Shown here one piece after another: positions 35,925-44,078 of a stretch of 64,000 bases of DNA (position 1 is the stretch's first letter; each line of letters starts with the position of its first letter). Below the pieces are notes generated by a model. It saw only the letters and a program-made list of their open reading frames with translations. It ran no database searches and was not told the DNA's origin. Position numbers and translations under genes: made by a program. The stretch spans positions 4,650,001 to 4,714,000 of the forward strand of contig NZ_CP027707.1 of the NCBI RefSeq assembly GCF_003850345.1. Reading direction: 5' to 3'. Source of the DNA: Pseudomonas chlororaphis subsp. piscium. Lineage in GTDB: Bacteria; Pseudomonadota; Gammaproteobacteria; Pseudomonadales; Pseudomonadaceae.

Positions 35925-36656
35925 TTATGGAGCGAGCGTTCCCAAGTGCGCGCGTACGGCACCGTAGTCGTCGATGGCGCTGAATTTCACCTCGGCCCGA
36001 GCATCCGGCTTGGCCTTCAAGGGAAAGCGCAGCACAGCATTCGGATCGACCATGCCATTGCCGACCGGGATGGATTTACCCCCGTCGGACAGCGCCACCT
36101 CGGTCATGGACACATGAAACCCTGTCGGATTACGGGCCTCGAGCACCCAGCCAGCAGCATTCTGCACGACCTTCCAGGACAGCTTCTCCGGCGCTTCACT
36201 CGACGTACCGGAGAGGCCGGCAGGCCGGTAGAACACCTTGATCCTGGTGCGCAACGCCATATTCAGGGTGTTTTGCCCCTCGACCTTGGCGGCTTTCGGC
36301 GGGATCTCAAGCACATTGAGGTAGTAGACCGACTCCCGGTCGTTCGGCAACGGCTCACCGGTGTACATAAGCCGCAGGGTTTGCCCCTTGCCCGGCTCCA
36401 CCCGAACCATGGGCGGCATCAGCAGGAACGGCGTCTTGATCTCGCCAGGGTCGCGCTGCAGGTTGCCCTCATCCAGCCAGGACTGGACCACCACGGGTTG
36501 CTCGCTGACATTCTCCAGCTTGACGCTCGCCTCTCGATCCTTCGCCTGGTAAATCACTCGGGTGGCGTGGAGAACGATCGCCGCCTGCGCCGGGAGCGAC
36601 ATGACTCCCACCATCAATACGCTCAGCATGAGCCATAGTTTCGAAAACCTTTGCAT
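35925..36656 (-). CDS. Periplasmic fimbrial chaperone (PapD/FimC family)
   Basis: A 243-residue protein. The signal peptide ends LPAQAAIV and is followed by two immunoglobulin-like domains. Characteristic elements are TRVIYQAKDREASVKLENVS, the G1-strand precursor NTLNMALRTRIKVFYRPAGL with the conserved Arg and Lys of the subunit-binding cleft, and NPTGFHVSM. It donates a strand to pilins and carries them to the usher. ATG 36656 has GGAGG five bases upstream; the longer frame would need a TTG. Confidence 0.95.
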   Translation of the reverse strand: MQRFSKLWLMLSVLMVGVMSLPAQAAIVLHATRVIYQAKDREASVKLENVSEQPVVVQSWLDEGNLQRDPGEIKTPFLLMPPMVRVEPGKGQTLRLMYTGEPLPNDRESVYYLNVLEIPPKAAKVEGQNTLNMALRTRIKVFYRPAGLSGTSSEAPEKLSWKVVQNAAGWVLEARNPTGFHVSMTEVALSDGGKSIPVGNGMVDPNAVLRFPLKAKPDARAEVKFSAIDDYGAVRAHLGTLAP

Positions 36657-36707
36657 CGAAGCCTCCAAAGAAACGATTGGGTGGAGAGACCCTCTCCACC
36701 CTTTTCA

Positions 36708-37244
36708 TTACTCGTAGATGAGGCTGTAGGTAACGGAACTATTGGCCGTACCCGCCGTGGCGGCACCGGTAGCAACGTACTCGACCTTATAGTTCAGCGT
36801 TGCGCTGTCGTTGACAACGTTCACACCCTTGATAGTGCTATCATCGCCGATCTTTATCACAGAATCGTCTTCGTTAAGCAGGCGCATCCGGACGTTCGTG
36901 GCGGTGCTGCCGGTGGCCAGCTTCAGTTCCCCCGAGGCATCATCAGTGTTGGTGCCCTTTTCAAAGCGAGCCTTTACAGCCCCCGCGCCGGCACTGCAGC
37001 CGGTCAGAGCGAAACTGAACGGTTTGCGCCCCGAGGTCTTTCCAACCTCCGACAAAGTGCTGGTCGAGCTAGGGTTCAATTGGAGCGTCTGGGTAGCACT
37101 GGCAGTGCTAACAGTACAGGTAGTTCCCGAAACCGAACCGTTGATTGTGATGGTGCCATCTGGCGCCGCCTGGGCCGAAGTCGCGAGAAGACTGCCTAAA
37201 GACGCAAGACTGGCAGCTGCAACACTCATTATATTTTTGCGCAT
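36708..37244 (-). CDS. Major fimbrial subunit (type 1/CupA1-like pilin)
   Basis: A 178-residue pilin. The signal peptide ends LATSAQA. A mature N-terminus, APDGTITINGSVSGTTCTVS, carries the alternating donor strand, and two cysteines (GTTCTV, ALTGCSAG) form the disulfide. The C-terminal beta-strand YKVEYVATG precedes SSVTYSLIYE with the penultimate Tyr. It is polymerised into the fimbrial rod. The start ATG 37244 follows a weak GAGTGG site. The gene heads the pilin-chaperone-usher operon, with the RcsB-box-like repeat 140 bases upstream. Confidence 0.93.
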   Translation of the reverse strand: MRKNIMSVAAASLASLGSLLATSAQAAPDGTITINGSVSGTTCTVSTASATQTLQLNPSSTSTLSEVGKTSGRKPFSFALTGCSAGAGAVKARFEKGTNTDDASGELKLATGSTATNVRMRLLNEDDSVIKIGDDSTIKGVNVVNDSATLNYKVEYVATGAATAGTANSSVTYSLIYE

Positions 37245-37962
37245 GATCCGAACCACTCATTGAGTTGATGAATACCGCCTTGCATACTTTCTGCTCTGCG
37301 GTTTGTGTATTTTGGCCGGACAGCACACAAGGAAGTATTGGGCCAACTCTTAGTTTGCACCCCTTGATAGTCCTAATCTCGTATAAGAATATTCTTGATA
37401 TCGATAAGACAGGCACGGAGATTCTGCCCAGGTGTGAGGCGACAGGGTCGTTATATTGATAGTGAGAAAAGGCCGATGACCGAGATAATGCACGGACGAC
37501 TTGGGTCATTAAGGTTGATCTCATCGGCCAGGTATTTTCATTTGAACCTGGGAAACCACATCCTTTGAACATGATCATGAGTAACCAGCTCGGCCTGTGA
37601 CTATTGCTCAGGCCAAAATACTGCATCAATAGCAGATCAAAGATCAGTGAGGGTTGCACGGATCATTCCGTGGGGTTGGCGTGATATATCAGGCGGAGGG
37701 GGATAAGCCTGATTAGTGCGGATGTAATCTGGGGAAAAATGGCAACTGGCTTCACCCGGAAAAATAGCTGTCCAACTTTCTCAGAGGGTGAGAACCACCC
37801 TCTTGGAGGAGAAATAAAAACAAGTCCATGCTCTACGAACCTGGAACTCTGCTCACAGAATCCTTCGCCAGTCGACTTGAGACAGGACAAGACATAGTCA
37901 TCCAGTCGCCGCCTATGTCTCCCGGCAGCTGTTCATATCGACTGAACAGCCCCTGCGGGTGG
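37245..37962. promoter_or_regulatory. Long regulatory spacer between the pilin gene and the tandem fimbrial subunits
   Basis: This 718-base A+T-richer stretch has no supported gene. It contains the inverted repeat at 37384-37397. The rest may be regulatory leader, or a remnant between two fimbrial units. The plus-strand frame opening at 37828 has a GGAGG but runs antisense into the adhesin gene and is not believed. Confidence 0.5.
37384..37397. promoter_or_regulatory. RcsB-box-like inverted repeat (site C)
   Basis: TAAGAATATTCTTG centres on the perfect palindrome AAGAATATTCTT. It is almost identical to the published enterobacterial RcsAB consensus TAAGAATATTCCTA. It lies 140 bases upstream of the major pilin start, a plausible activator position. 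Confidence 0.55.
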
Positions 37963-38979
37963 TTATTGATAGCTCATTGTAAAGGTAGCCACCCCCTTGA
38001 CCGTGCCCGGCGTGACCGCCCCTGTCGAAATGTACTGGGCGGTGAGCGGGATCTGCACTGCGCCGTTCGACATACCGACGAACCACTGGTTGGTATTGCC
38101 GGGGGCCGAAGAATCCGGACCGAAAGAGCGCGCAATGCCGTCTTGCAAAATGCGCAACTGCACCCCAGAGGCGGTCGAACCGGGCGCCAGGCTCAACTGG
38201 TTGCTGGTATTGCCGGGAGCGGAACCATCGGTCAGGGTGGTGTAGAGACGAATATTCTCAGGGCAGGTCAACCCAATGGTGAACGGGGTATCCCCGGCCG
38301 TTGTCCCCGCACCCTGCAACTGGCTCGCCGACACATCGCGCAGATTCACCGGGATGGAGGGGGTGTTGATACTGCAGGTGGCGGCCTGCTGAATGAAAGT
38401 GCCGGCCATGTTAAAGGATCTCGCACTGGATCTTTCATTAGCCGCAATATTATGACTGACCAGATTCAGAACAATATGATTGGATGGGATCGAACTCGTT
38501 TCCCCATATGAGCTTTGCTTATAAAGTTGAAAAGTCAGATTGTAGTTTCCTTGAAAGCCTTGTTGGGCCGTAGCACCAAACGAATTGTAATCAGTATTAC
38601 GGGATAACAAGGTAGAATTATTCCAATTGCTGGTCACTTTTACGGAGTAGGCAAGATTCATCAGATAGTATGTTTTTGCCCATGTGTCAGGAACGCTGGG
38701 TGACATATTCATTCCGGTAATAGCCTGAAGATACCAGCCAGACGCCCCTCCAGACGACGGGCAACTTACCGAAACATTCAGGGTAACCGGTGCGCCCATG
38801 GGGGCACCGACCGGCAAGTCCCGCCCGATATTGATATTTCCGAAGTTAACCTGGGTTGGACCGCTGAAAGTGCACTGAGCCGCCGCCCTGGCCTCAGGTG
38901 TCAGACCGACTATTGCCAAGCCTAGCGCCGTAATGCACAACCATCGTTTGAACATCACAAACTGTATAAAGCCTTTCAT
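37963..38979 (-). CDS. Two-domain fimbrial protein, tandem copy 1
   Basis: A 338-residue secreted protein. The signal peptide ends PEARAAAQC. An N-terminal lectin/adhesin-like half (residues 35-200) starts CTFSGPTQVNFGNINIGRDL. A C-terminal pilin half (from about 205, ATCSINTPSIPVNLRDVSAS) ends GVATFTMSYQ with the Tyr-containing donor-accepting strand. The plan matches tip adhesins or minor pilins of chaperone/usher fimbriae. Copies 2 and 3 follow upstream with strong similarity; the C-terminal half is more conserved than the middle of the N-terminal half. Confidence 0.88.
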   Translation of the reverse strand: MKGFIQFVMFKRWLCITALGLAIVGLTPEARAAAQCTFSGPTQVNFGNINIGRDLPVGAPMGAPVTLNVSVSCPSSGGASGWYLQAITGMNMSPSVPDTWAKTYYLMNLAYSVKVTSNWNNSTLLSRNTDYNSFGATAQQGFQGNYNLTFQLYKQSSYGETSSIPSNHIVLNLVSHNIAANERSSARSFNMAGTFIQQAATCSINTPSIPVNLRDVSASQLQGAGTTAGDTPFTIGLTCPENIRLYTTLTDGSAPGNTSNQLSLAPGSTASGVQLRILQDGIARSFGPDSSAPGNTNQWFVGMSNGAVQIPLTAQYISTGAVTPGTVKGVATFTMSYQ

Positions 38980-39164
38980 AGTCGTAAGTTTCTACTCTGT
39001 AGCGATTGAATGACAAATAAGGAACCTGGCCACTCTTCAATGCCGATATCCAAAGAGTCCTGGAGGCGCGAGGGTCAAAGTTGCTTCATCAGCGACGGCC
39101 GGCCGTATAAACGTCAGGCCAGTCTGGAAGTAGCTGAATACTGTATGGCCACCACCCCGGCCAT

Positions 39165-40178
39165 CTATTGATAACTCATCGTGAAAGTAGCCACGCCTTT
39201 GACCGTGCCGGGGCTGATCTCCCCGGTCGCGATGTACTGGGCGGTAAGCGGGATCTGCACAGACCCGCTCGACAAACCGACCTCCCACTGGTTGGTATTG
39301 CCGGCGGTCGAGGAGTCCGGACCGAAGGCGAGAGGCCTGTTGCCTTGCAAAATGCGTAGCTGCACCCCAGAGGCGGTCGAGCCAGGTGCCAGGCTCAACT
39401 GGTTGCTGGTATTGCCGGGAGCGGAACCATCGGTCAGAGTGGCGTAGAGACGAATGTTCTCAGGGCAGGTCAACCCAATGCTGAACGGAGTATCCCCGGC
39501 CGTTGTGCCCACACCCTTCAGCTGGCTCGCCGACGCACTGCGCAGATTCACCGGGATGGAGGCTGTGTCGATGCGGCAGGTGGCGGCCTGCTGATTGAAA
39601 GTGCCTGCCATGTTAAGGGCCATTAGTACACCGGACTTTTCATTAGCCGCAATATTATGACTGACTAGATTCAGAACAGTATTTGAGAAGTCGACATAAG
39701 GAGCAGATGACGCTTGCTTATACAGTTGAAAAGTCAGTCTGTAGTTCCCTTGGAAGCCTTGCGGAGCCGCAGCACCAAATGAATTGTAATCAGTATTACC
39801 GGATAACAAGGTAGTACCGTTCCAATTGCTGGTTACTTTTACGGAGTAAGGAGCATCAAACACCCATACTGTATTTGTCCATGTGTCGGGGACGCTGGAC
39901 GACATCTTCATTCCGGCAATAGTTTGAAGGTACCAGCCAGATTCGCCTCCGGACAACGGGCAACTTACCGAGACGTTCAGGGTAACGGGTGCGCCCATGG
40001 GGGAGCCGTCCTTCAAGTCCCGCCCGAGATTGATATTTCCGAAGTTGACCTGGGTTGGACCGCTGAACGTGCACTGGGCCGCTGCTCTGGCCTCAGGTGT
40101 CAGACCGACTATCGCCAAGCCTAGTGCCACGATGCACAACCATCGATTGAACATCACAAACTGTATAAAGCCTTTCAT
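39165..40178 (-). CDS. Two-domain fimbrial protein, tandem copy 2
   Basis: A 337-residue protein nearly collinear with copy 1, starting MKGFIQFVMFNRWLCIVALG and ending GVATFTMSYQ. It differs mostly in the segment TWTNTVWVFDAPYSVKVTSN and around residues 160-185. Even the 180-base spacer before the next copy resembles the spacer of the neighbouring unit (GAGGGTCAA, GACGGCCGG words), so the duplication unit is about 1.2 kb with its own leader region. It is a candidate adhesin variant presented by the same usher. Confidence 0.88.
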   Translation of the reverse strand: MKGFIQFVMFNRWLCIVALGLAIVGLTPEARAAAQCTFSGPTQVNFGNINLGRDLKDGSPMGAPVTLNVSVSCPLSGGESGWYLQTIAGMKMSSSVPDTWTNTVWVFDAPYSVKVTSNWNGTTLLSGNTDYNSFGAAAPQGFQGNYRLTFQLYKQASSAPYVDFSNTVLNLVSHNIAANEKSGVLMALNMAGTFNQQAATCRIDTASIPVNLRSASASQLKGVGTTAGDTPFSIGLTCPENIRLYATLTDGSAPGNTSNQLSLAPGSTASGVQLRILQGNRPLAFGPDSSTAGNTNQWEVGLSSGSVQIPLTAQYIATGEISPGTVKGVATFTMSYQ

Positions 40179-40364
40179 AGTCGTAATTTTTTACTCTGTA
40201 GCGATAGGATGACAACTAAGAAACTTGGCGGCGCCTCAATGCAGATATCCAATAAATGCTGGAGACGCGAGGGTCAAGGCTGCTTTATCAGTGACGGCCG
40301 GAGGTATAACGAGGCCTGCCAGGAAGGAGCAGTCCACGCGGTAGTTGAATGTTGTGTAGCCAAT

Positions 40365-41387
40365 CTATTGATAACTCATCGTGAAGGTAGCCACCCCTTT
40401 GACAGTGCCTGGCTTGATCTCCCCGTCCGAGATGTACTGGGCGGTAAGCGGAATCTGCACGGAGCCGCTCGACATACCGACATACCACTGGTTGGTATTA
40501 CCAGGGGCCGAGGAGTCCGGGCCAAAGGTCAGGGGCGTTCCGTCTCGCAGGATGCGCAGCCGCACTCCGGAGGCGGTCGATTCGGATGCCAGGCTCAGCT
40601 GGTTGCTGGTATTACTAGGAGCGGAATTATCGGTCAAGGTTGCGTAGAGACGAATGTTCTCGGGGCACGTCAAACCGATGGTGAATGGGGTATCCCCCAC
40701 CCCGTTCGCACCCGCATCACGCAACTTGCTCGCCGTCACATCGCGCAGTTTCACCGGGATGGACCGCGTACTGATGAAGCATGTAGCACTCCGCTCGTTG
40801 ATGGTGCCAGCAAAAGTGTACGACAGCAGCTTGTTGGATCTGTCCTTGTCACGAATGTTATAGCTATATAAACGCATAAATTCGGTACTGCCATCCAGAT
40901 CGTCCCAGGCCTTCTCATTGGATGCTTGCTTGTACAGTTGGAATGTCAGGCTGTAGGACCCAGTGAAGCCTTGCTCGGCCGTACCAAGCAAATTGTAGGG
41001 ATCACCGCCCGATACCCGGGTACCGCCGTTCCAGTTGCTGGTGATCATGACGGAATAAGGAACGACCGACTTGTATGCAAGCCTTGTCCATGTGCCAGCA
41101 ACGGTATCCGATGTGACGGTTGCAAAAGCGCGAACAGCTTGGAGGTCCCAGCCATTCACTCCGCCGGATGCAGGGCAGCTCACCGAGACATTCAGGGTGA
41201 CCGGGCGCCCCACGGGTGAGCCGTTGGCCAAGTCCCGTCCTATGCTGATGTTCCCGAAATCAACGCGGGTTGGCCCGCTCAAGGTGCATTGCGCCGCCGC
41301 CCATGCGTCAGGGCCAATCATCCCCAGACCCAACGCAAAAGCGTAGGGTCGTCGGTCGAACTTCACGCACTGAATCAAGCCTTTCAT
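40365..41387 (-). CDS. Two-domain fimbrial protein, tandem copy 3 (most divergent)
   Basis: A 340-residue relative of copies 1 and 2, from ATG 41387 with AAAGGT upstream. The conserved frame is kept (CTLSGPTRVDFGNISIGRDL, GVATFTMSYQ), but the N-terminal half (residues 75-200) and the linker (NERSATCFISTRSIPVKLRD) have diverged most. The sequence to 41444 upstream is not part of the signal peptide. This copy may be the oldest, with the other two arising from a later tandem duplication. Confidence 0.87.
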   Translation of the reverse strand: MKGLIQCVKFDRRPYAFALGLGMIGPDAWAAAQCTLSGPTRVDFGNISIGRDLANGSPVGRPVTLNVSVSCPASGGVNGWDLQAVRAFATVTSDTVAGTWTRLAYKSVVPYSVMITSNWNGGTRVSGGDPYNLLGTAEQGFTGSYSLTFQLYKQASNEKAWDDLDGSTEFMRLYSYNIRDKDRSNKLLSYTFAGTINERSATCFISTRSIPVKLRDVTASKLRDAGANGVGDTPFTIGLTCPENIRLYATLTDNSAPSNTSNQLSLASESTASGVRLRILRDGTPLTFGPDSSAPGNTNQWYVGMSSGSVQIPLTAQYISDGEIKPGTVKGVATFTMSYQ

Positions 41388-41487
41388 GGTTGTACCTTTC
41401 CACCCTGGAATTCTATAGACATTGTTGCAAGGCGTGGGCCGCAAGCGCGCCTCGAGAAAATTCGCCAGTTCACGGAGAACACGCTCC

Positions 41488-42324
41488 CTACTCCTGTTCC
41501 TTTACGAGCGCTGAGCACGGGGGGACACGGCGAATAAGATAATGCCGGATGTACCGGGTCGGCCCATCGGACTCGATCCGTCCCGCGGCGATCAATTGCC
41601 GGATGCGGAATGCAATAAAGGCATCTCCCAGACCATTCCTGGAATCCGTGCGCTCCATAACGTTGCCGATGACTCGTATCACCGGCTTCCACTGGGACGA
41701 ACAACACTCAAGAATGATGTCGTCATGAGCCGAGATCGGCTTGAACTGCAGACGCCCCCGCGCATCACACTCGCGCAACAGTTCCGTCCTTGCCGCGATC
41801 GTCAGGAACTCTTCTGCCAATACCATGGCCTCTACCCATTTCAGCGGGACCGCGTCTGCTATAAACCCCACGAGCGACTGGGGTGAATGGGCTGCCACTG
41901 CATGCACGCCTCGGAAAGGCTTGACGGGTACTTGCCACAACTGTGCCCCCGTCGGCGCCAGCCAGTGGCACGCCATGCGCAGGAACACATAGTCGGAACC
42001 ACTCCCGCTGTCCCAGATCAGAACCCGCAAGGACTCTGCCCCCATCAATGCAACAGCGCTCTGGAGCGCTCGCCAGGGTGCGAACGAATCCGCCTGCTCT
42101 TCTCTGCCCAGGACCGATGCCTGGTCAATGGCTTCGACTGATGGCTCTTCAATGCACTCGTACAGCGAATACCAGAAGCGCATCCGCTCCCGTCCATCGG
42201 CCAGGGGGCCATATGAGAGAGAGTCTTGAATGCAGAAAACGTCATCTGCCAAGCCTCGCGCCTGCAAAGCAACCCGAAGGCAGCCCTTGGCACTCTCAGA
42301 ATCTACGAGGTGGATATCTGCCAT
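41488..42324 (-). CDS. DUF1835-domain protein
   Basis: A 278-residue soluble protein. The opening MADIHLVDSESAKGCLRVAL with DSLSYGPLADGRERMRFWY is the DUF1835 pattern. The C-terminal third (ERTDSRNGLGDAFIAFRIRQ, LIAAGRIES) is the DUF3658-like end usually attached to it. ATG 42324 was chosen because it gives the family start. The biochemical function of these domains is not established. It sits between the EAL gene and the adhesin genes on the same strand and may be a bystander. Confidence 0.75.
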   Translation of the reverse strand: MADIHLVDSESAKGCLRVALQARGLADDVFCIQDSLSYGPLADGRERMRFWYSLYECIEEPSVEAIDQASVLGREEQADSFAPWRALQSAVALMGAESLRVLIWDSGSGSDYVFLRMACHWLAPTGAQLWQVPVKPFRGVHAVAAHSPQSLVGFIADAVPLKWVEAMVLAEEFLTIAARTELLRECDARGRLQFKPISAHDDIILECCSSQWKPVIRVIGNVMERTDSRNGLGDAFIAFRIRQLIAAGRIESDGPTRYIRHYLIRRVPPCSALVKEQE

Positions 42325-42492
42325 CTGGAATGTCCCTTTGTGCCAAATGATTAACGGTGCGTCTATTACCCGCAGATAGTGGCGCCCTCTGTCTCGAAGG
42401 CGTACATGAATCGTGGCTTTGCTTGCCAAGAGCACGTTGTGTATTTACGTTCCACGCTGGCTGCGTCGGTTCCGCCAAAGCCGAATCCACGA

Positions 42493-43728
42493 TCAGCAAA
42501 TCAAATAGGGCTCTCGATAAAACGGGTTTGAATATTCATGCGAAGTTCTTGAGTGAATCCCCTGACCCAACCAGTCTACGAATGCCGAAACACCCATGGG
42601 GCGCGCATACAAGTAGCCCTGCCCGACTGAGCAGCCCAGGGCCACCAGTTCCTGGTGCTGCTCCCTGGTTTCGACGCCCTCCATCACCAGAGTTATACCC
42701 AGGGACTTGGCCAAGACCAGAGTGCTTTCAATGACCGCCGAGCTACGTGGCTGCGCCGTCAAACTGTGAACGAACTCCGCATCCAGCTTCATCTCGGTGA
42801 ATGGCAGCTGGCACAGGCGGCGCAAGGATGAGAAACCGATGCCAAAATCGTCGATGGACAAGCCGCAACCCATCATCCGCAAACGTACCAGGCTCTCCAG
42901 ACTGGTAGCCGAATCCTCAATCTGCGCGCTCTCTGTCAACTCGAAGACGATTTTCCCGGCGGGCACTCCATGATATTTGAGGAGCGCCTGTATTCGCTGG
43001 ATCAGGTAACAGTTTTCCAATTGAGAGGCATGCAAATTATAGGAAAACTCAAGTGAATGACCCTGCTGTAGCAGCTTGCGCTGCAAAGCCAACCCCGATG
43101 CCAGGAGCTCAGACAGCAATACATCCAAGAGGCCATAACGCTCGATAACGGGCATGAATACCGAGGGTGGCAATAGCCCCTTGCCGGGGCGAAGCCAGCG
43201 CGCCAATACTTCCACGCCCTTGACTTGGCCAGTAGCCAAATCAAGTTTTGGCTGGAGAAACGGAACGAATTCGCTACGCCCGAAGCCCTCGAACAACGCA
43301 TCCTCATTGGGCAGCTCAAGTGCTAACGGGGCCGGCAACATGGGCTTGGGTAACGGCAAGCGATTTTCCAACAGAACCTGCAGCCTTCTCAGTTGCAAGG
43401 GTTTGCCAGCGTCGCCCAACGGATTGATTCCCAGCATGGCAATAATCTGCATCACGGTGCGACGCAAATCGGGAGCCAGTTCGCTGCACAGAATCACTGA
43501 ACCAATAAACGAATTGGCCTTGCGCATGAACTCCAAGCCGTCCATGCCATTCATTTGCAAGTCGCATAACGCCACATCGACCGGCCCAGTGTTCTGCAAG
43601 AGCAGCAGCGCTTCTGCACCATCGGCTGCTTCAAGCACCTCTCCACAGCCCAATTGGTGGAGCATGTTGACCGCAACAGCTCTCTGAAATGCATGATCTT
43701 CGAGAACAAGTGCACGAAAGGGGAACAT
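42493..43728 (-). CDS. REC-EAL c-di-GMP phosphodiesterase response regulator (PvrR/RocR-like)
   Basis: A 411-residue protein. The receiver is at residues 5-125 with Asp56 (ALCDLQMNGMDG). The EAL domain is at about 145-390. The signature reads EVL (VKGVEVLARW), but the metal and catalytic residues appear kept: Asn in YNLHASQLEN, Glu in FELTESAQ, the DD pair in IDDFGIGFSS, Lys in MKLDAEF and Glu in VMEGVETRE. Hydrolysis of c-di-GMP is therefore likely. In Pseudomonas Cup fimbrial loci the PvrR and RocR proteins have this layout and switch fimbrial expression. An RcsB-box-like repeat is 87 bases upstream. Confidence 0.88.
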   Translation of the reverse strand: MFPFRALVLEDHAFQRAVAVNMLHQLGCGEVLEAADGAEALLLLQNTGPVDVALCDLQMNGMDGLEFMRKANSFIGSVILCSELAPDLRRTVMQIIAMLGINPLGDAGKPLQLRRLQVLLENRLPLPKPMLPAPLALELPNEDALFEGFGRSEFVPFLQPKLDLATGQVKGVEVLARWLRPGKGLLPPSVFMPVIERYGLLDVLLSELLASGLALQRKLLQQGHSLEFSYNLHASQLENCYLIQRIQALLKYHGVPAGKIVFELTESAQIEDSATSLESLVRLRMMGCGLSIDDFGIGFSSLRRLCQLPFTEMKLDAEFVHSLTAQPRSSAVIESTLVLAKSLGITLVMEGVETREQHQELVALGCSVGQGYLYARPMGVSAFVDWLGQGIHSRTSHEYSNPFYREPYLIC

Positions 43729-43814
43729 GGCGTATCGACCTGCGTAATGAAAATCGTGGCCCCATTCTGTCTGGTTCTCCTCATACAGACATTTGGAAAA
43801 CTCCGTAATCAGAA

Positions 43815-43828
43815 TAGGAAAACTCCTA
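43815..43828. promoter_or_regulatory. RcsB-box-like inverted repeat (site D)
   Basis: TAGGAAAACTCCTA has perfect 5-bp arms TAGGA/TCCTA with a 4-base spacer. It lies 87 bases before the REC-EAL start on the minus strand. Confidence 0.5.
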
Positions 43829-43997
43829 AAACAGCCTCTTCTGGATACGAGAAGCTGAAGCTACATTTCGACACCAGACCGGATTGGCTTCGGTAGCCGG
43901 GGTTGGCCCGCTAAGAGAGGTGTCCGGTTTCATCAGACCCTGCACCCACGAAAAAACCGACGCAGCCCGATGGGTGAGTTGGAGGAACCTGGGGGAT

Positions 43998-44053
43998 AAA
44001 AAAGAACCGCTCCCGAACGAGAGCGGCAAAAGCCCGCGACAAGCATCGCGGGC
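43998..44053 (-). terminator. Tandem hairpin terminator of the giant RTX protease gene
   Basis: On the minus strand a perfect 8-bp stem (GCCCGCGA/TCGCGGGC) is followed by a second stem (CCGCTC/GAGCGG) and TTCTTTTTT. This is a strong Rho-independent end 26 bases after the stop codon. Confidence 0.88.
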
Positions 44054-44078
44054 CCTGTTACCGATCAAACTACCGCGG

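Noticed and set aside
37828..38511. Plus-strand frame with GGAGG upstream of its ATG
   Set aside because: Most of it is antisense to fimbrial copy 1, and the protein has no recognisable feature.
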